From the NCBI GenBank assembly GCA_022827905.1, contig JAJEIQ010000054.1:62001-126000 (forward strand): a DNA stretch of 64,000 nucleotides. The letters are read 5' to 3'. Under the pieces are notes generated by a model. That model was not told the DNA's origin. It did not search any database and was given only the letters and a program-made list of their open reading frames with translations. This DNA comes from Pseudomonadales bacterium (GTDB taxonomy: Bacteria; Pseudomonadota; Gammaproteobacteria; Pseudomonadales; Azotimanducaceae). Every line of letters begins with the position of its first letter. The first letter of the stretch is position 1. Of this stretch, positions 40,919-51,645 are shown one piece after another. A program made the translations under genes and the position numbers.

Positions 40919-41662
40919 TCAGCTACTGGCGCCGGTGGGCAACTCGTAGCCCTTGACAGGCTTGGCGCCTGGCGCGGGGTAGGTCCTTTTGCTGTGGCTG
41001 AGCCCCGCCTTGACCAAGGCCTCGGCGATGCCGATGGTGGCCGGAATCGGGTCGACGACCGGCACTTCGTGCCCGGCTGACCGCAGGGCGGCACGCATCG
41101 CCTCAGCGCAGCCGAGAAAGCCGGTGCAGCCGAGCACCACCACATCGGCGCCGTCTTCCTCTATGGACCGTAGCGCCTTCTGCGCCAGAGCCACGTTCAG
41201 CGCCTCGCCGTCGCGGGACAAGTCCAGCACGGGGATGTCGACGGCTTGGAAGGACGCATACTTTTCCCTGATTCCGTAGGCGCCGATCAAATCCTCGATG
41301 ATCGGCCTGATGCGGTCGAGCACGGTGATGAACGCGAATCGGTTCCCCAATAGGTTGGCCAAGTGCATGGCGGTCTGCCCGGCGCCCAGCACAGGGATCG
41401 ACACCGCTTCCCGGCAGGCGTGCAGGCCGGGGTCGCCCATGCAGTCGATGACGATGGCGCTCGCGCCACTGATTTCCGCCTGCATGGCCAGCTTCAGCGT
41501 ATCGGGCACCGCCAGCGCCTCATCGAACTTGGACTCGATCGACGAGGGGCCGCTGTCGAGCAGGCTATGGGTGATCTTCAGCCCGCTGTGCATCAAGGGC
41601 TCAATGTCGTCGAGGGTGCGCACCCCTCGGGTCACGATCGGCGTGATCAGTTCGATAATCAT
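40919..41662 (-). CDS. Asp/Glu/hydantoin racemase family protein
   Basis: A 247-residue protein of the Asp/Glu/hydantoin racemase superfamily. These use two cysteines as acid and base: the first is expected in IVIDCMGDPG and the second in VVVLGCTGFLGCAEAM, both present. The start at 41662 (MIIELITPIV) has GAGGAG upstream; an in-frame start 15 bases earlier is less likely. It is the last gene of the hyuA-DUF917 operon, so it probably racemises or isomerises a ring-opened intermediate or hydantoin-like compound. Confidence 0.85.
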   Translation of the reverse strand: MIIELITPIVTRGVRTLDDIEPLMHSGLKITHSLLDSGPSSIESKFDEALAVPDTLKLAMQAEISGASAIVIDCMGDPGLHACREAVSIPVLGAGQTAMHLANLLGNRFAFITVLDRIRPIIEDLIGAYGIREKYASFQAVDIPVLDLSRDGEALNVALAQKALRSIEEDGADVVVLGCTGFLGCAEAMRAALRSAGHEVPVVDPIPATIGIAEALVKAGLSHSKRTYPAPGAKPVKGYELPTGASS

Positions 41663-41691
41663 GGTTGTTCTCCTCAATCTCCTCGGTTTCC

Positions 41692-42783
41692 TCAGTCCTC
41701 AATGTCCTCCAAAGGCACAAAGGGTTCCTCCAGCCCGAACGCTTGGGGGCCGAACATGGCCAGCGCCTCCCTCGTTCGCATGATCGGTGCGGCGCTGGTG
41801 GCGAGCACCTTGAGCCGCTGGCCGTATTTCAGGCCATCCACCGGCACCGGCTCGCCGGTCTCCCGGTCCACTAGGCAGATCAGGTCCGGCACCAGTGCCT
41901 TGACGCGGCCGTCCAGCCGGGCGATGAGGTGCTCATTCTGGAAGGAAATCTCCATCACGGACCCTGGATTGTCGAGCGCCGTCATTTCGCAATGTCCAAT
42001 GGAGAACCCGAGTTTCATTTCGCGGCGGATGTCGCGCACCTTGCCGTCGAACAAAATCCTGCACTGGTTGTAGTAAGGAGTCGTGCGGAGATAGTCCACC
42101 AGCACTTGCACGGGATCCCCTTGCTGGCGGCCACGGGCAATGGCCTGCCCGATGTCGCGGGCGAGTGTTAGGGTGCCTTTGACGGCGGTGCGCTTCAGGT
42201 CGCGCCCCGACATCGGGTAGCTCGACAGAACCACGCTGCAGCCGAGGTGTACTGAGGCGAGGCGCACCAAGTCTTCGGCGGACTTCGCATTGCCTGCGTC
42301 AACCACCACCGAAGTGAGATGGTCATCGGTCATGGCCAAGGGTGTGCAGGATACCCCGCCAACGTTGAAGGTGGTCATCTGCAGTTCCGGGAAGGCGCGG
42401 CCCATGCCGTCCGCATCGACCAGCGGCAGCCCCAGCCGGGCCGCGGCCATAACCGGCAGCAGCGAATTGATGCCGCCGATCTCGATGCCCATGAGGGCGT
42501 CGGGCTTGCGCCCCAGCCGTTGTTCAAGACGCTTTACCGCCAAGTCCACGTCGTCGCCGCAGGCCGCCTTCTCGCCGAGCACAGTCGGCACGCCGAGCAT
42601 GGCGATAGTGAATATTTGGGCGTTGTCCGGCAGCGCATCGGCATCGATGACGCTCGGCATCCCGAACTGCTCCACCGCATTCATGGCCAAAAGCCGGCCA
42701 ATGTAGGGGTCGCCGCCGCCGCCGGTGCCGAGGAATGCCGCGCCAGTGGCGATGTGAGTCAGATCGTCCTTCTGGATGCGCAT
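41692..42783 (-). CDS. DUF917 family protein
   Basis: A 363-residue protein of the DUF917 family, often encoded beside HyuA-type proteins and thought to act with them on a cyclic amide or thioester-like substrate. It begins with the Gly-rich segment AAFLGTGGGGDPYIGRL (about 14-30) that suggests a nucleotide- or phosphate-binding loop. It lies three bases after hyuA and 29 before the racemase gene. Its reaction is not established. Confidence 0.85.
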   Translation of the reverse strand: MRIQKDDLTHIATGAAFLGTGGGGDPYIGRLLAMNAVEQFGMPSVIDADALPDNAQIFTIAMLGVPTVLGEKAACGDDVDLAVKRLEQRLGRKPDALMGIEIGGINSLLPVMAAARLGLPLVDADGMGRAFPELQMTTFNVGGVSCTPLAMTDDHLTSVVVDAGNAKSAEDLVRLASVHLGCSVVLSSYPMSGRDLKRTAVKGTLTLARDIGQAIARGRQQGDPVQVLVDYLRTTPYYNQCRILFDGKVRDIRREMKLGFSIGHCEMTALDNPGSVMEISFQNEHLIARLDGRVKALVPDLICLVDRETGEPVPVDGLKYGQRLKVLATSAAPIMRTREALAMFGPQAFGLEEPFVPLEDIED

Positions 42784-42786
42784 GGT

Positions 42787-44364
42787 TTAGCCGCCGCACT
42801 GATTGGGTGTTGGGGGAGAGGCGCTGGCCAGGTCGCCCGCCACCTTGACTCGAATGCGCACCGCGCCGCCGGGCATGTAGGCCAAGGGCATCTCCTCCAC
42901 ATCGAGCACTTCCAGCGATTCCGCATCGGCGCCCATCTCCACTGCTTGCGCCTTCGCCTCCCGCACGGCCGTCTCCATCGCCGCCTCGCGCCCGGTGGCC
43001 TCATAGGCGAAGACCCGATCGGTCTCGCCGCTGACTTGGGCGATTGAGGCGCCGATGGCGTTGGCGACTCCTGCATGCTTGGGCACGATGGTCTCTGAGG
43101 TGCCCGGAATGTCGTCCCGGATCAGCACCGAGCCGCCGCCAACCAGCACTAAGGGCACAGGCTCCGCGTTGGCTTTCATCCGGTCTACGCCGTCGGCCAC
43201 GACCTTGTGAATGCGCTCGATGCCCGCTGCCACGGTTCCTTCCGGCACCGATGCAACTCGGGAACGATCACCAATGTCGGCGTAGCCGCTGGCCACCGCC
43301 AAATCCGTGGCACAGAGCGTCTGGCCACCGAATGCCAGTGCCTCATGGGTGAGCCGGTAGCCCAAGGATTGGGGGCCGATGAGAATGCCGGAATCAGTGG
43401 CAGCGACTAGGGAGCCGCCGCCAAGGCCCAAGGCCAGCACATCCGGCATCCTGAAGTTGGTGCGCACGCCGCCGATTCGCACCGTCAGCGACGACTCGCG
43501 GGGAAAGCCGTTCACCAGCATGCCGATGTCGGTGGTCGTGCCGCCCACATCAACGATGAGCGCGTCCTTCAGCCCGGAGAGGTAGGCGGCGCCGCGCATG
43601 CTGTTGGTCGGCCCGGAGGCGAAGGTGAGCACCGGGTACTTTTCGACGGTTGCCGCGCTCATCAGCGTGCCGTCGTTCTGGCTGATGAAGAACGGCGCTG
43701 AGATGTTCAGGCGTTTAAGTGCCGACTCGAACGAGCCGACCACTTGGTGGGACAGCTCCGCGAGGCTCGCGTTCATGACTGCCGCGTTCTCCCGTTCCAG
43801 AATGCCCATGCGCCCAATCTTCGAGGACAGCGTGACGGCAAGGTCCGGTGCCTCGTTGAGCACGATCTCCCGGGCGCGCAGCTCCATGTCCGCATTAACC
43901 GGCGAGAACAGGCCCGTGATCGCGACGGTGCGCAACCCCGCATCGCGCACCACCCGCGCGGCGCTGGCCACCGCAGCCTCATCGAGTTCATCTGCGACGT
44001 GCCCGTCAAACCGGTAGCCGCCCTGAATCAGATGGTGCTGGCCACCGACTGCCTTGGCGATGCCTTCCGGCCAGTCACTCAATGGCAGCACCCCTCGGGA
44101 GGAAGGCAGCGCGATGCGCAGAATGCCCACCGGCAGCAGGCCGCGCCGCTCGACGAACGCATTGGTGAAGTGGGTGGTGCCGATCATGACCTGATCGATG
44201 TCGGCGGCATCAATGCCGGATTGGCTCAGCACCGTGCCGATCGCTGCGGTGATTCCGTCACTCAGCCCAGCGGTGGTGGGCGTCTTGTGGGTGGTCAGGA
44301 CCCGCTGGCCGTCCATGATGACGGCATCCGTGTTGGTCCCGCCGACATCCACCCCGATGCGCAC
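42787..44364 (-). CDS. Hydantoinase/oxoprolinase-A-like (HyuA-type) protein
   Basis: A 525-residue ATP-dependent cyclic-amide hydrolase-like subunit with the sugar-kinase fold: RIGVDVGGTNTDAVIMDG at the N-terminus is the phosphate loop and DALIVDVGGTTTDIGML the second. It is shorter than 5-oxoprolinase A or N-methylhydantoinase A (about 690 residues) and no HyuB partner is adjacent; DUF917 takes that place. It heads a three-gene operon with its own conserved promoter (44402-44467). The substrate is unknown, a hydantoin, lactam or similar ring being likely. Confidence 0.85.
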   Translation of the reverse strand: MRIGVDVGGTNTDAVIMDGQRVLTTHKTPTTAGLSDGITAAIGTVLSQSGIDAADIDQVMIGTTHFTNAFVERRGLLPVGILRIALPSSRGVLPLSDWPEGIAKAVGGQHHLIQGGYRFDGHVADELDEAAVASAARVVRDAGLRTVAITGLFSPVNADMELRAREIVLNEAPDLAVTLSSKIGRMGILERENAAVMNASLAELSHQVVGSFESALKRLNISAPFFISQNDGTLMSAATVEKYPVLTFASGPTNSMRGAAYLSGLKDALIVDVGGTTTDIGMLVNGFPRESSLTVRIGGVRTNFRMPDVLALGLGGGSLVAATDSGILIGPQSLGYRLTHEALAFGGQTLCATDLAVASGYADIGDRSRVASVPEGTVAAGIERIHKVVADGVDRMKANAEPVPLVLVGGGSVLIRDDIPGTSETIVPKHAGVANAIGASIAQVSGETDRVFAYEATGREAAMETAVREAKAQAVEMGADAESLEVLDVEEMPLAYMPGGAVRIRVKVAGDLASASPPTPNQCGG

Positions 44365-44401
44365 GCTTGCCCCTCACCGTTGAAAGCCCAGAGGCGGGCA
44401 C

Positions 44402-44467
44402 CCTATCAACGGCGTTGGGCTGCCCGTAACACCTGCAACGGGTAGGGGCCGTGCCAAAACCGGGTAG
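44402..44467 (-). promoter_or_regulatory. Conserved activator-site promoter of the hyuA operon (copy B)
   Basis: Same order and spacing as copy A at 40786-40852: CCTATCAA (44402-44409), 18 bases, AACACCTG (44428-44435), 3 bases, CGGGTAG (44439-44445), and CGGGTAG (44461-44467) with a 22-bp repeat distance. It begins 64 bases upstream of the hyuA start, almost the distance seen for the TonB receptor. The boxes stand between the MalT-like regulator's stop and hyuA. Confidence 0.7.
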
Positions 44468-44496
44468 CTGGGGCGAGGCGAATACGCAACAGGCGC

Positions 44497-47178
44497 TTAG
44501 AAGCGGCGGTTGCGCAGGCTGGCTGAAACCGCGTCCTTGCGGGTGCTGACGCCCAGTTTCTCGAAGATGTTCTTCAGGTGAAACTTCACGGTGTTGATGG
44601 ATACCGACATCGCCTCGGCTATTTCCCGGTTTGAGCGCCCTTGGATCAGGTGACGCAGCACTTCCCGTTCCCGGCCCGTCAACTCGTCGCCATCGGTTTG
44701 GCTGCTTTTTCCCAGCTCGCCGATCTCCAGCGCGAGTTCGGCCAGAAAGCGGTCCCTGATCCGGTTGCCGCGCTGGCGCTCCGACGCATCGGTCAGGTTG
44801 CCGATTACCTGTGCCAGCGCTTCCCCTTCGTCGATGAAGGGCCGTTTGATGCCCTCAAAGAGCGATGGGGCGAGCGCCTGTTCGAAGGCAGCCATAGCCT
44901 CATCGTGGGCACCCCGTCTCCAGTGGGTGGCTGCCAGCAGAACGCAATGCGAGACGAAAGAGCGGATGCGGCCCTCCTCCTGGCAGCGTAAACAGTGGTC
45001 CCGCAGCATAGCGGCCGCGCGTTCTTCCTCGCCGGAGTGCAGGCATGAGCGGGCGAGAACGCTAGCTTGCAGACGGCGCAAGGCCAAAGGGTCCACCACT
45101 CGGGTACCGAATCCATCGTCTGGTTCAACCTCGGCGCGGCCGGCCTCGGTCTTCCCGCCCAGGTAGTCGAGTTCCAGTTGCTGTAGATCAGCAATGGTGC
45201 GCAACCGGGGCAGGCCGCGGCTTTCCGCAGTCGCCCGGGCGCGGTTGCGAAGCTCGCGAACCGACTCCCCTTGCGCAGTGAATCGGGCCAGCTTCATGGC
45301 CGTGGCGTAAGCGGCCACGTACACCTCCAGCCAAGCATCGAATCGCTCGATGTGCGGCAGCGCGAAATCCAGAAGGCGCTGGGCCTCGGTGAGATTGTTC
45401 CGCTCATAAGCGGCTTCTGCCAGAAAGGCGCTGGCAATGGCAGCGAGATCGCTTTCCTCGCCGAAGTGCTCCAAGGCGAGGTCGTGCCCGGCGCCGTACA
45501 GGGCTTCCGCATCGCGCAGCCTGCCTTGCTCCATGCACACGTAGCCTTCGTGAAAATAGATGAAAGTCTCGCCGAAGACCGAACCCATGGCCCGGAAGTG
45601 GCGTATGGCCTTGTCGCCCGCAGCCATGCAGGCGTCCATGTCGCCGCGCTGGGCGTGCATCACGCAAAGCAAGTTGCAGCGCACCGCATGCATCAGGTCG
45701 TTGTCCGGTTGCAGAAACCCGCTTAGCTGCTCAAGCCGTTCGATTTCCGCGGCGCCGATATCGCGATCCGCATAGCGGTTCAAAAGGCTCCGCATGATCG
45801 AGAGTTCGCTGCTGATTTCCGGGTCGCCGCCATCGGCGTTAGCTGGCTGGGGCGCCAACCGCTTGAACAGGGTCTCCGCCTGCTCCACCTCCCCGCGCCG
45901 CACCATCAGGAATATCCTGCCGAGCCAGAGCCGCGGGTGGGTTGCCGGGTTCGGATCGTCAACGATGCCGAGCGCCCGTTCGAGCGCGCCGAAGTGGCCC
46001 TTGAGCGCGTGGTGCCAGCCGCCGATGAGCTCGAAGAGATCCGCCACTGTTTCCGGCGCCCTGCTGGCGAGCGCGTGCTGAATGGCCTCGCTGATCAGCC
46101 CCTGCTCCCGGAACCAGCCGGAGGCGACCTGGTGCAGGCGCGCCATCTGGCCGTCAAGGCGGCGGCGCGTTCGCTCCTGCAGAAACTCGGCGAACAGCCG
46201 ATGGTAGCGGTACCAGAGGCGCTCCCGGTCGAGGCTTTCCACAAACAGGTCCCGGCGCTCGAGTTCCTCCAACGTTACCCAGGCATCGCCGGTTTCGCAG
46301 AGCCGGTTGGCAAGATCGCCGTTGATCCGTTCGAGGATCGAGGTCTTCATCAGGAAGGACTGCAGCGCTGGTTCAAGATTGTCAAACACCTGCTCAAGAA
46401 AGTAATCGGAGAGATCCGAATTGCGCCCGGAGAGTTGCTCCAGCACTTGGAGCGGCGGCGTTCCCTCTGTCAGCCAGCGATGCACGGTGTTCAAAGCGAT
46501 CGGCCAACCTTCCGTGCGGGCCTGTAGCTGCTCGGACCAGTCGCCAGCCCCCTGTTCCACTTGCGGGCCGAGCCATTCCTCGATCTCCCGCTTGGAAAAC
46601 TGCAAGTCGGCATGGTCGATTTCCAGCAGCGCCTCCCGTGCCCGCAGGTCGGCGAGCGACAGCCCGGCGGGGTACTCCCGTGTGCTGAGCACCAAGTGCG
46701 TGTTGTCTGGCAGCCGGGATAGGAGCTGGTTGATGGCACGGCAGTTCTCCGTGCTGTCGGCGCGATGAAAGTCATCCAGGACCAAAACGCCCGCGCCGTC
46801 GCGCTTGGCGAGCTCGGTCAGCACCGCACCCACCATGGCGCTTTCCGGTGCATTGGCGACGCCGGTGGGCGGGGGCAGCAACTGGGCGCCGGAAACCATG
46901 CCGCAGGACCGCAGGGCTTCCATCAGGTAGCGCAGGAACTGAACCAGATCCCGGTCGTGCTCGTCGAGCGACAGCCAAGCCGATGGGACGGCGCGCGCTT
47001 GCAGGGCGTGGTGCCAGTCGGCCAACAGCGAGGTCTTGCCGAAGCCCGCCGGCGCATGCAGCACGGTCGCTCTGCGCTCAAGCGCCATATCGAGCTTTCG
47101 GACCAGGCGCTCGCGCGACAAGAGCAGCCGGGGCGGCATGGGCGGCGCGAGCTTAGACCTAATGACCCAATCGGACAT
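44497..47178 (-). CDS. MalT-like LuxR-family transcriptional activator (STAND ATPase)
   Basis: An 893-residue regulator. Its N-terminal NTPase has Walker A APAGFGKTSLL (43-53) and the Walker B VLVLDDFHRADS; a winged-helix/TPR-like sensor region of about 500 residues follows; the C-terminal LuxR HTH reads LTGREREVLRHLIQGRSNREIAEAM, then NTVKFHLKNIFEKLGV. MalT-type activators oligomerise on ligand and ATP and bind direct repeats upstream of weak promoters. It is directly upstream of the hyuA operon, whose promoter has just such direct repeats, so it is the likely activator for hyuA-DUF917-racemase and the TonB receptor. Confidence 0.88.
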   Translation of the reverse strand: MSDWVIRSKLAPPMPPRLLLSRERLVRKLDMALERRATVLHAPAGFGKTSLLADWHHALQARAVPSAWLSLDEHDRDLVQFLRYLMEALRSCGMVSGAQLLPPPTGVANAPESAMVGAVLTELAKRDGAGVLVLDDFHRADSTENCRAINQLLSRLPDNTHLVLSTREYPAGLSLADLRAREALLEIDHADLQFSKREIEEWLGPQVEQGAGDWSEQLQARTEGWPIALNTVHRWLTEGTPPLQVLEQLSGRNSDLSDYFLEQVFDNLEPALQSFLMKTSILERINGDLANRLCETGDAWVTLEELERRDLFVESLDRERLWYRYHRLFAEFLQERTRRRLDGQMARLHQVASGWFREQGLISEAIQHALASRAPETVADLFELIGGWHHALKGHFGALERALGIVDDPNPATHPRLWLGRIFLMVRRGEVEQAETLFKRLAPQPANADGGDPEISSELSIMRSLLNRYADRDIGAAEIERLEQLSGFLQPDNDLMHAVRCNLLCVMHAQRGDMDACMAAGDKAIRHFRAMGSVFGETFIYFHEGYVCMEQGRLRDAEALYGAGHDLALEHFGEESDLAAIASAFLAEAAYERNNLTEAQRLLDFALPHIERFDAWLEVYVAAYATAMKLARFTAQGESVRELRNRARATAESRGLPRLRTIADLQQLELDYLGGKTEAGRAEVEPDDGFGTRVVDPLALRRLQASVLARSCLHSGEEERAAAMLRDHCLRCQEEGRIRSFVSHCVLLAATHWRRGAHDEAMAAFEQALAPSLFEGIKRPFIDEGEALAQVIGNLTDASERQRGNRIRDRFLAELALEIGELGKSSQTDGDELTGREREVLRHLIQGRSNREIAEAMSVSINTVKFHLKNIFEKLGVSTRKDAVSASLRNRRF

Positions 47179-47251
47179 GCCTTGGCTCGCTCCGCCCCTC
47201 AGTGATTCGCCTGAATCATAGGGGAACTCGATTATGCGGAACAGGGCCTGC

Positions 47252-48700
47252 TTACCCGCTTTTGCCCAACGCCTCTCTAAGCAGTTCGTTGACCCGCCGC
47301 GGATTGGCCTTGCCGCCGGTCGCCTTCATGACTTGGCCGACGAAGAAGCCGAGCAGTTTGTCCCGGCCGGCCCGGAACTGCTCGGCCTGCTGCGGATGCT
47401 TGGCCACTATGCCGTCGATCAGATCGGTCAGTTCGCCAGCGTCCTGCATCTGACTTAGGCCCCGCGCGTCGATGATCGCATCGACCTCGCCTTCCCCGTT
47501 CCAGAGGGCTTCAAAGACCGTTTTGGCGGTCTTTGAGGACAGGGTCTCATCCTCAATGCGGGCCACCAACTGGCCCAGCGCTTCTGCCGTCACGGGCGTT
47601 GAGTCGATGGTCAAGTCCTCTCGGTTCAGGCGGGCGGTTAACTCGCCCATGACCCAGTTGGCGACCTGCTTGGCGTTGCTGCCATCCGTCCTTGCGGCCG
47701 ATTCGAAGAAATCAGCGGTGTCGGGGTTCCGGGTCAGCCAGCTGGCATCGTACTCGCTGAGCCCCAACTCCTCCTGGAAACGGCGGCGGCGGGCGCCCGG
47801 CAACTCCGGCAGTTCGGTGCGCACCGCTTCGATGAAGGCCTCATCGATCACCACCGGCAGCAGGTCCGGGTCCGGGAAGTAGCGATAGTCGTCGGAAAAC
47901 TCCTTGCCGCGCATGGGCCGGGTTTCGTCCTTTGCCGCGTCGTAGAGGCGGGTCTCGCGCACCACGGCCAAGCCGGCTTCCAGACGTTCGATCTGGCGGT
48001 CGATCTCGAAGCGGATCGCCTTTTCCACAAAGCGAAAGGAGTTGATGTTCTTGATCTCGGTCCGCTCGCCGAGCGCCTCCCGACCTTGGGGACGCACCGA
48101 GACGTTGGCGTCGCAACGCATGCTGCCCTGGGAGAGGTCGCCGTCGCAGATGCCGAGATAGCGCACTAGGCTGTGGAGCTGGCGGAAGCAAGCGGAGGCC
48201 TGCTCCGGGGTGCGCAGGTCCGGGGCGGACACCACCTCGAGCAGCGGCGTGCCGGCCCGGTTGAGGTCGACGCCGGTTTGGCCGGCGTAGGCATCATGGA
48301 TGGACTTGCCGGCGTCCTCCTCGAGATGGGCGCGCACGATGCGCACTTCGATGGCGGCGCCGTCATCGAGGGGCACCTCCAGCACGCCGGGACCGACGAT
48401 CGGCGCCGCCAACTGGCTGATTTGATAGCCCTTGGGCAGGTCTGGGTAGAAGTAGTTCTTGCGGTCGAAGCTGCTGTGTTCGCAGACCTCGGCGCCGATG
48501 GCCAAGCCGAACTTGACCGCCATGCGTACCGCGGCCTCGTTCAGCACCGGCAACACCCCCGGCAACCCCAAGTCAACCGGGCAGGCCAAGCTGTTCGGCG
48601 GTGCGCCGAACCGGTTGGCCGCGGCGGAGAAGATCTTGCTTTGCGTGGCGAGCTGGACGTGGATCTCCAGGCCGATGACCGCTTCCCAACCGGTGTTCAA
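47252..48700 (-). CDS. gatB: Asp-tRNA(Asn)/Glu-tRNA(Gln) amidotransferase subunit B
   Basis: A 482-residue GatB. It starts with the catalytic cradle domain ([19 protein letters not shown], then [19 protein letters not shown]), including the phosphorylating kinase-like site, and ends with the YqeY-like tail ([12 protein letters not shown]). It activates the misacylated tRNA side chain and receives ammonia from GatA. The start overlaps the gatA stop by 4 bases. Standard length and intact motifs indicate a functional essential gene. Confidence 0.95.
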   Translation of the reverse strand: MNTGWEAVIGLEIHVQLATQSKIFSAAANRFGAPPNSLACPVDLGLPGVLPVLNEAAVRMAVKFGLAIGAEVCEHSSFDRKNYFYPDLPKGYQISQLAAPIVGPGVLEVPLDDGAAIEVRIVRAHLEEDAGKSIHDAYAGQTGVDLNRAGTPLLEVVSAPDLRTPEQASACFRQLHSLVRYLGICDGDLSQGSMRCDANVSVRPQGREALGERTEIKNINSFRFVEKAIRFEIDRQIERLEAGLAVVRETRLYDAAKDETRPMRGKEFSDDYRYFPDPDLLPVVIDEAFIEAVRTELPELPGARRRRFQEELGLSEYDASWLTRNPDTADFFESAARTDGSNAKQVANWVMGELTARLNREDLTIDSTPVTAEALGQLVARIEDETLSSKTAKTVFEALWNGEGEVDAIIDARGLSQMQDAGELTDLIDGIVAKHPQQAEQFRAGRDKLLGFFVGQVMKATGGKANPRRVNELLREALGKSG

Positions 48701-50169
48701 GACGCCCCCTCGAGGGCTGGCCGCGCCTCATGCCAATTGGTGGCTCGCTGAAAGGCGGCGCCCGCCTGCATGAGGCGCCGTTCGTCAAAGTGCCTGGCGA
48801 TCAACTGCACCCCGACCGGCAGCCCCTCGTGCAGGCCGCAGGGCAACGAGATGGCCGGCAATCCGGCCAGGTTCACCGGAATGGTGCAGACGTCCTGCTG
48901 GTACATGGCGACGGGGTCGTCGGTTAGCTGGCCGCGGCGGAAGGCCGTGCCCGGCGTGGTGGGGGCGAGCAGCAGGTCCACTGCGCGAAAGGCAGCGGCA
49001 AAGTCCTCCGCCACCAAGCGCCTAATCTTCTGCGCCTTGAGGTAGTAGGCGTCGAAGTAGCCCGCTGACAGCGCGTAGGTGCCGGTGAGGATGCGGCGTT
49101 TGACCTCCGTTCCGAAGCCTTCGCTGCGCGAACGTTCGTAGAGGTCCGCCAGTGACGCCGGCTGGTCGCAGCGGTGGCCGAAGCGGACGCCATCGTAACG
49201 GGACAGGTTGGTGGACGCCTCCGCCCCCGCGATGACGTAGTAGGCGGGCATGGCGGTGCGGATGTGCGGCAGCGAAACCGTCCGGCAGCGGAAACCGAGC
49301 GCTTCCAAGGCCTGCCGCGCCTCGTCGATGCATTCAGCGCCCTCGCTGACTTCGCTGAAGAATTCATCGGCCAGCCCGATGGTCAGGGAGTCGCCTGCCA
49401 GTTCGCCAACGCCGTTGTCCGGCACCGACTCAAGCCAAGGGTCGCGATGGGCGCTCGAGGTCGAGTCCCGAGGGTCGAATCCAGCCATCACCGACAGCAG
49501 GAGGGCGGCGTCCTCCACGTCGCGAGCGAACACTCCGCCCTGGTCGAGGCTTGAGGCGAAGGCGATCATGCCGTAGCGGGATACGCGGCCGTAGGTGGGC
49601 TTCAAGCCGGTGACGCCACAGAAGCTGGCGGGCTGGCGAATGGAGCCGCCGGTGTCGGTGCCGGTGGCGGCGGCGGTGATGCCAGCGGCGACGCAAGCCG
49701 CCGACCCGCCCGATGAGCCTCCGGGCGTGCGCTGCAGAGCCCAAGGGTTGGCGGTCGGTCCGAAGTGGCTGGTCTCCGTCGATGAGCCCATGGCGAATTC
49801 ATCCATGTTCAGCTTGCCCAGCGTCACCGAACCGGCGCCCTGCAGTCGGTCGATGGCCGTTGCCGTGTAGGGCGAGATGAAGTTGGCGAGCATCTTCGAG
49901 GCGCAGGTCGTGGGCCAGCCCTCGATGCAGAAGAGATCCTTGTGCGCCAGCGGCATGCCGGTCAGGGGCCCAGCCGATCCATCCTGCAGGCGCCGGTCGG
50001 CAGCTACGGCAGCGGCGACTGCCTTTTCCTCATCGAGCGTGATGAAGCAGTTCAGCGATTCGTGCAGGCGCCGGGCCCGGTCGAGCGCCGCCTCGGTGAG
50101 TTCAAGGCTCGTGCAATCGCCCCGCCCTAGTCCTTGGCGCAGCTCGCGCAATGATGAAAACGGCGCCAT
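48697..50169 (-). CDS. gatA: Asp-tRNA(Asn)/Glu-tRNA(Gln) amidotransferase subunit A
   Basis: A 490-residue amidase-signature glutaminase producing ammonia for the GatB site. The Ser-cisSer-Lys triad is visible in PLAHKDLFC (Lys), GGSSGGSAA (cis-Ser) and [10 protein letters not shown] (nucleophile Ser). It lies between gatC (5 bases) and gatB (4-base overlap), so the three subunits are made in one operon. Its presence means this organism makes Gln-tRNA and/or Asn-tRNA by transamidation. Confidence 0.95.
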   Translation of the reverse strand: MAPFSSLRELRQGLGRGDCTSLELTEAALDRARRLHESLNCFITLDEEKAVAAAVAADRRLQDGSAGPLTGMPLAHKDLFCIEGWPTTCASKMLANFISPYTATAIDRLQGAGSVTLGKLNMDEFAMGSSTETSHFGPTANPWALQRTPGGSSGGSAACVAAGITAAATGTDTGGSIRQPASFCGVTGLKPTYGRVSRYGMIAFASSLDQGGVFARDVEDAALLLSVMAGFDPRDSTSSAHRDPWLESVPDNGVGELAGDSLTIGLADEFFSEVSEGAECIDEARQALEALGFRCRTVSLPHIRTAMPAYYVIAGAEASTNLSRYDGVRFGHRCDQPASLADLYERSRSEGFGTEVKRRILTGTYALSAGYFDAYYLKAQKIRRLVAEDFAAAFRAVDLLLAPTTPGTAFRRGQLTDDPVAMYQQDVCTIPVNLAGLPAISLPCGLHEGLPVGVQLIARHFDERRLMQAGAAFQRATNWHEARPALEGAS

Positions 50170-50174
50170 CCTGT

Positions 50175-50468
50175 TTAGGGATCGGACAGTACGCTTGGCA
50201 CGAGGTAGAGCCCGTCGCGGGCCTCCGGAGCGCCAGCTTGGTAGCGTTCCCGATCGATAAGCTCCGTGGCCTCGTCGGCGCGCAGGCGTTGGGTGGCGTC
50301 GAGGGGATGGGCCAGCGGGTCAACGCCCTCGGTGTCGACTGCCTGCATCTCATCGACCAGGGCAATGATGCGCTGCAGGTCGCGCTCCACGCCTGAGCGC
50401 TCATCGCCATCGAGGCGTAGGGCGGCCAACCGAGCCAAGTGGTCAATGTCGATCTCGTCCGCGTCCAT
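50175..50468 (-). CDS. gatC: Asp-tRNA(Asn)/Glu-tRNA(Gln) amidotransferase subunit C
   Basis: A 97-residue GatC, the small strap that holds GatA and GatB together. It shows IDHLARLAALRLDGDER near the N-terminus, the VDPLAHPLDATQRLRAD linker, and the typical ending DGLYLVPSVL. First gene of gatCAB, divergent from mreB with 132 bases between start codons. Confidence 0.93.
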   Translation of the reverse strand: MDADEIDIDHLARLAALRLDGDERSGVERDLQRIIALVDEMQAVDTEGVDPLAHPLDATQRLRADEATELIDRERYQAGAPEARDGLYLVPSVLSDP

Positions 50469-50508
50469 GCCTGCGCTGGAAGTCGCCCAAAGGGAGCAAA
50501 CACCGGAG

Positions 50509-50538
50509 TTTACTTGAAACTCGCTTCGCTGTTAGATT
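50509..50538 (+). promoter_or_regulatory. Candidate mreB promoter
   Basis: TTTACT (50509-50514) and TAGATT (50533-50538) are 18 bases apart, each matching four of six sigma-70 consensus bases, in the AT-rich part of the gatC/mreB divergent region. This is the best pair I see; no experimental support. Confidence 0.35.
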
Positions 50539-50549
50539 AGTTCGATTAA

Positions 50550-51641
<1,092 letters not shown>

Positions 51642-51645
51642 GGGT

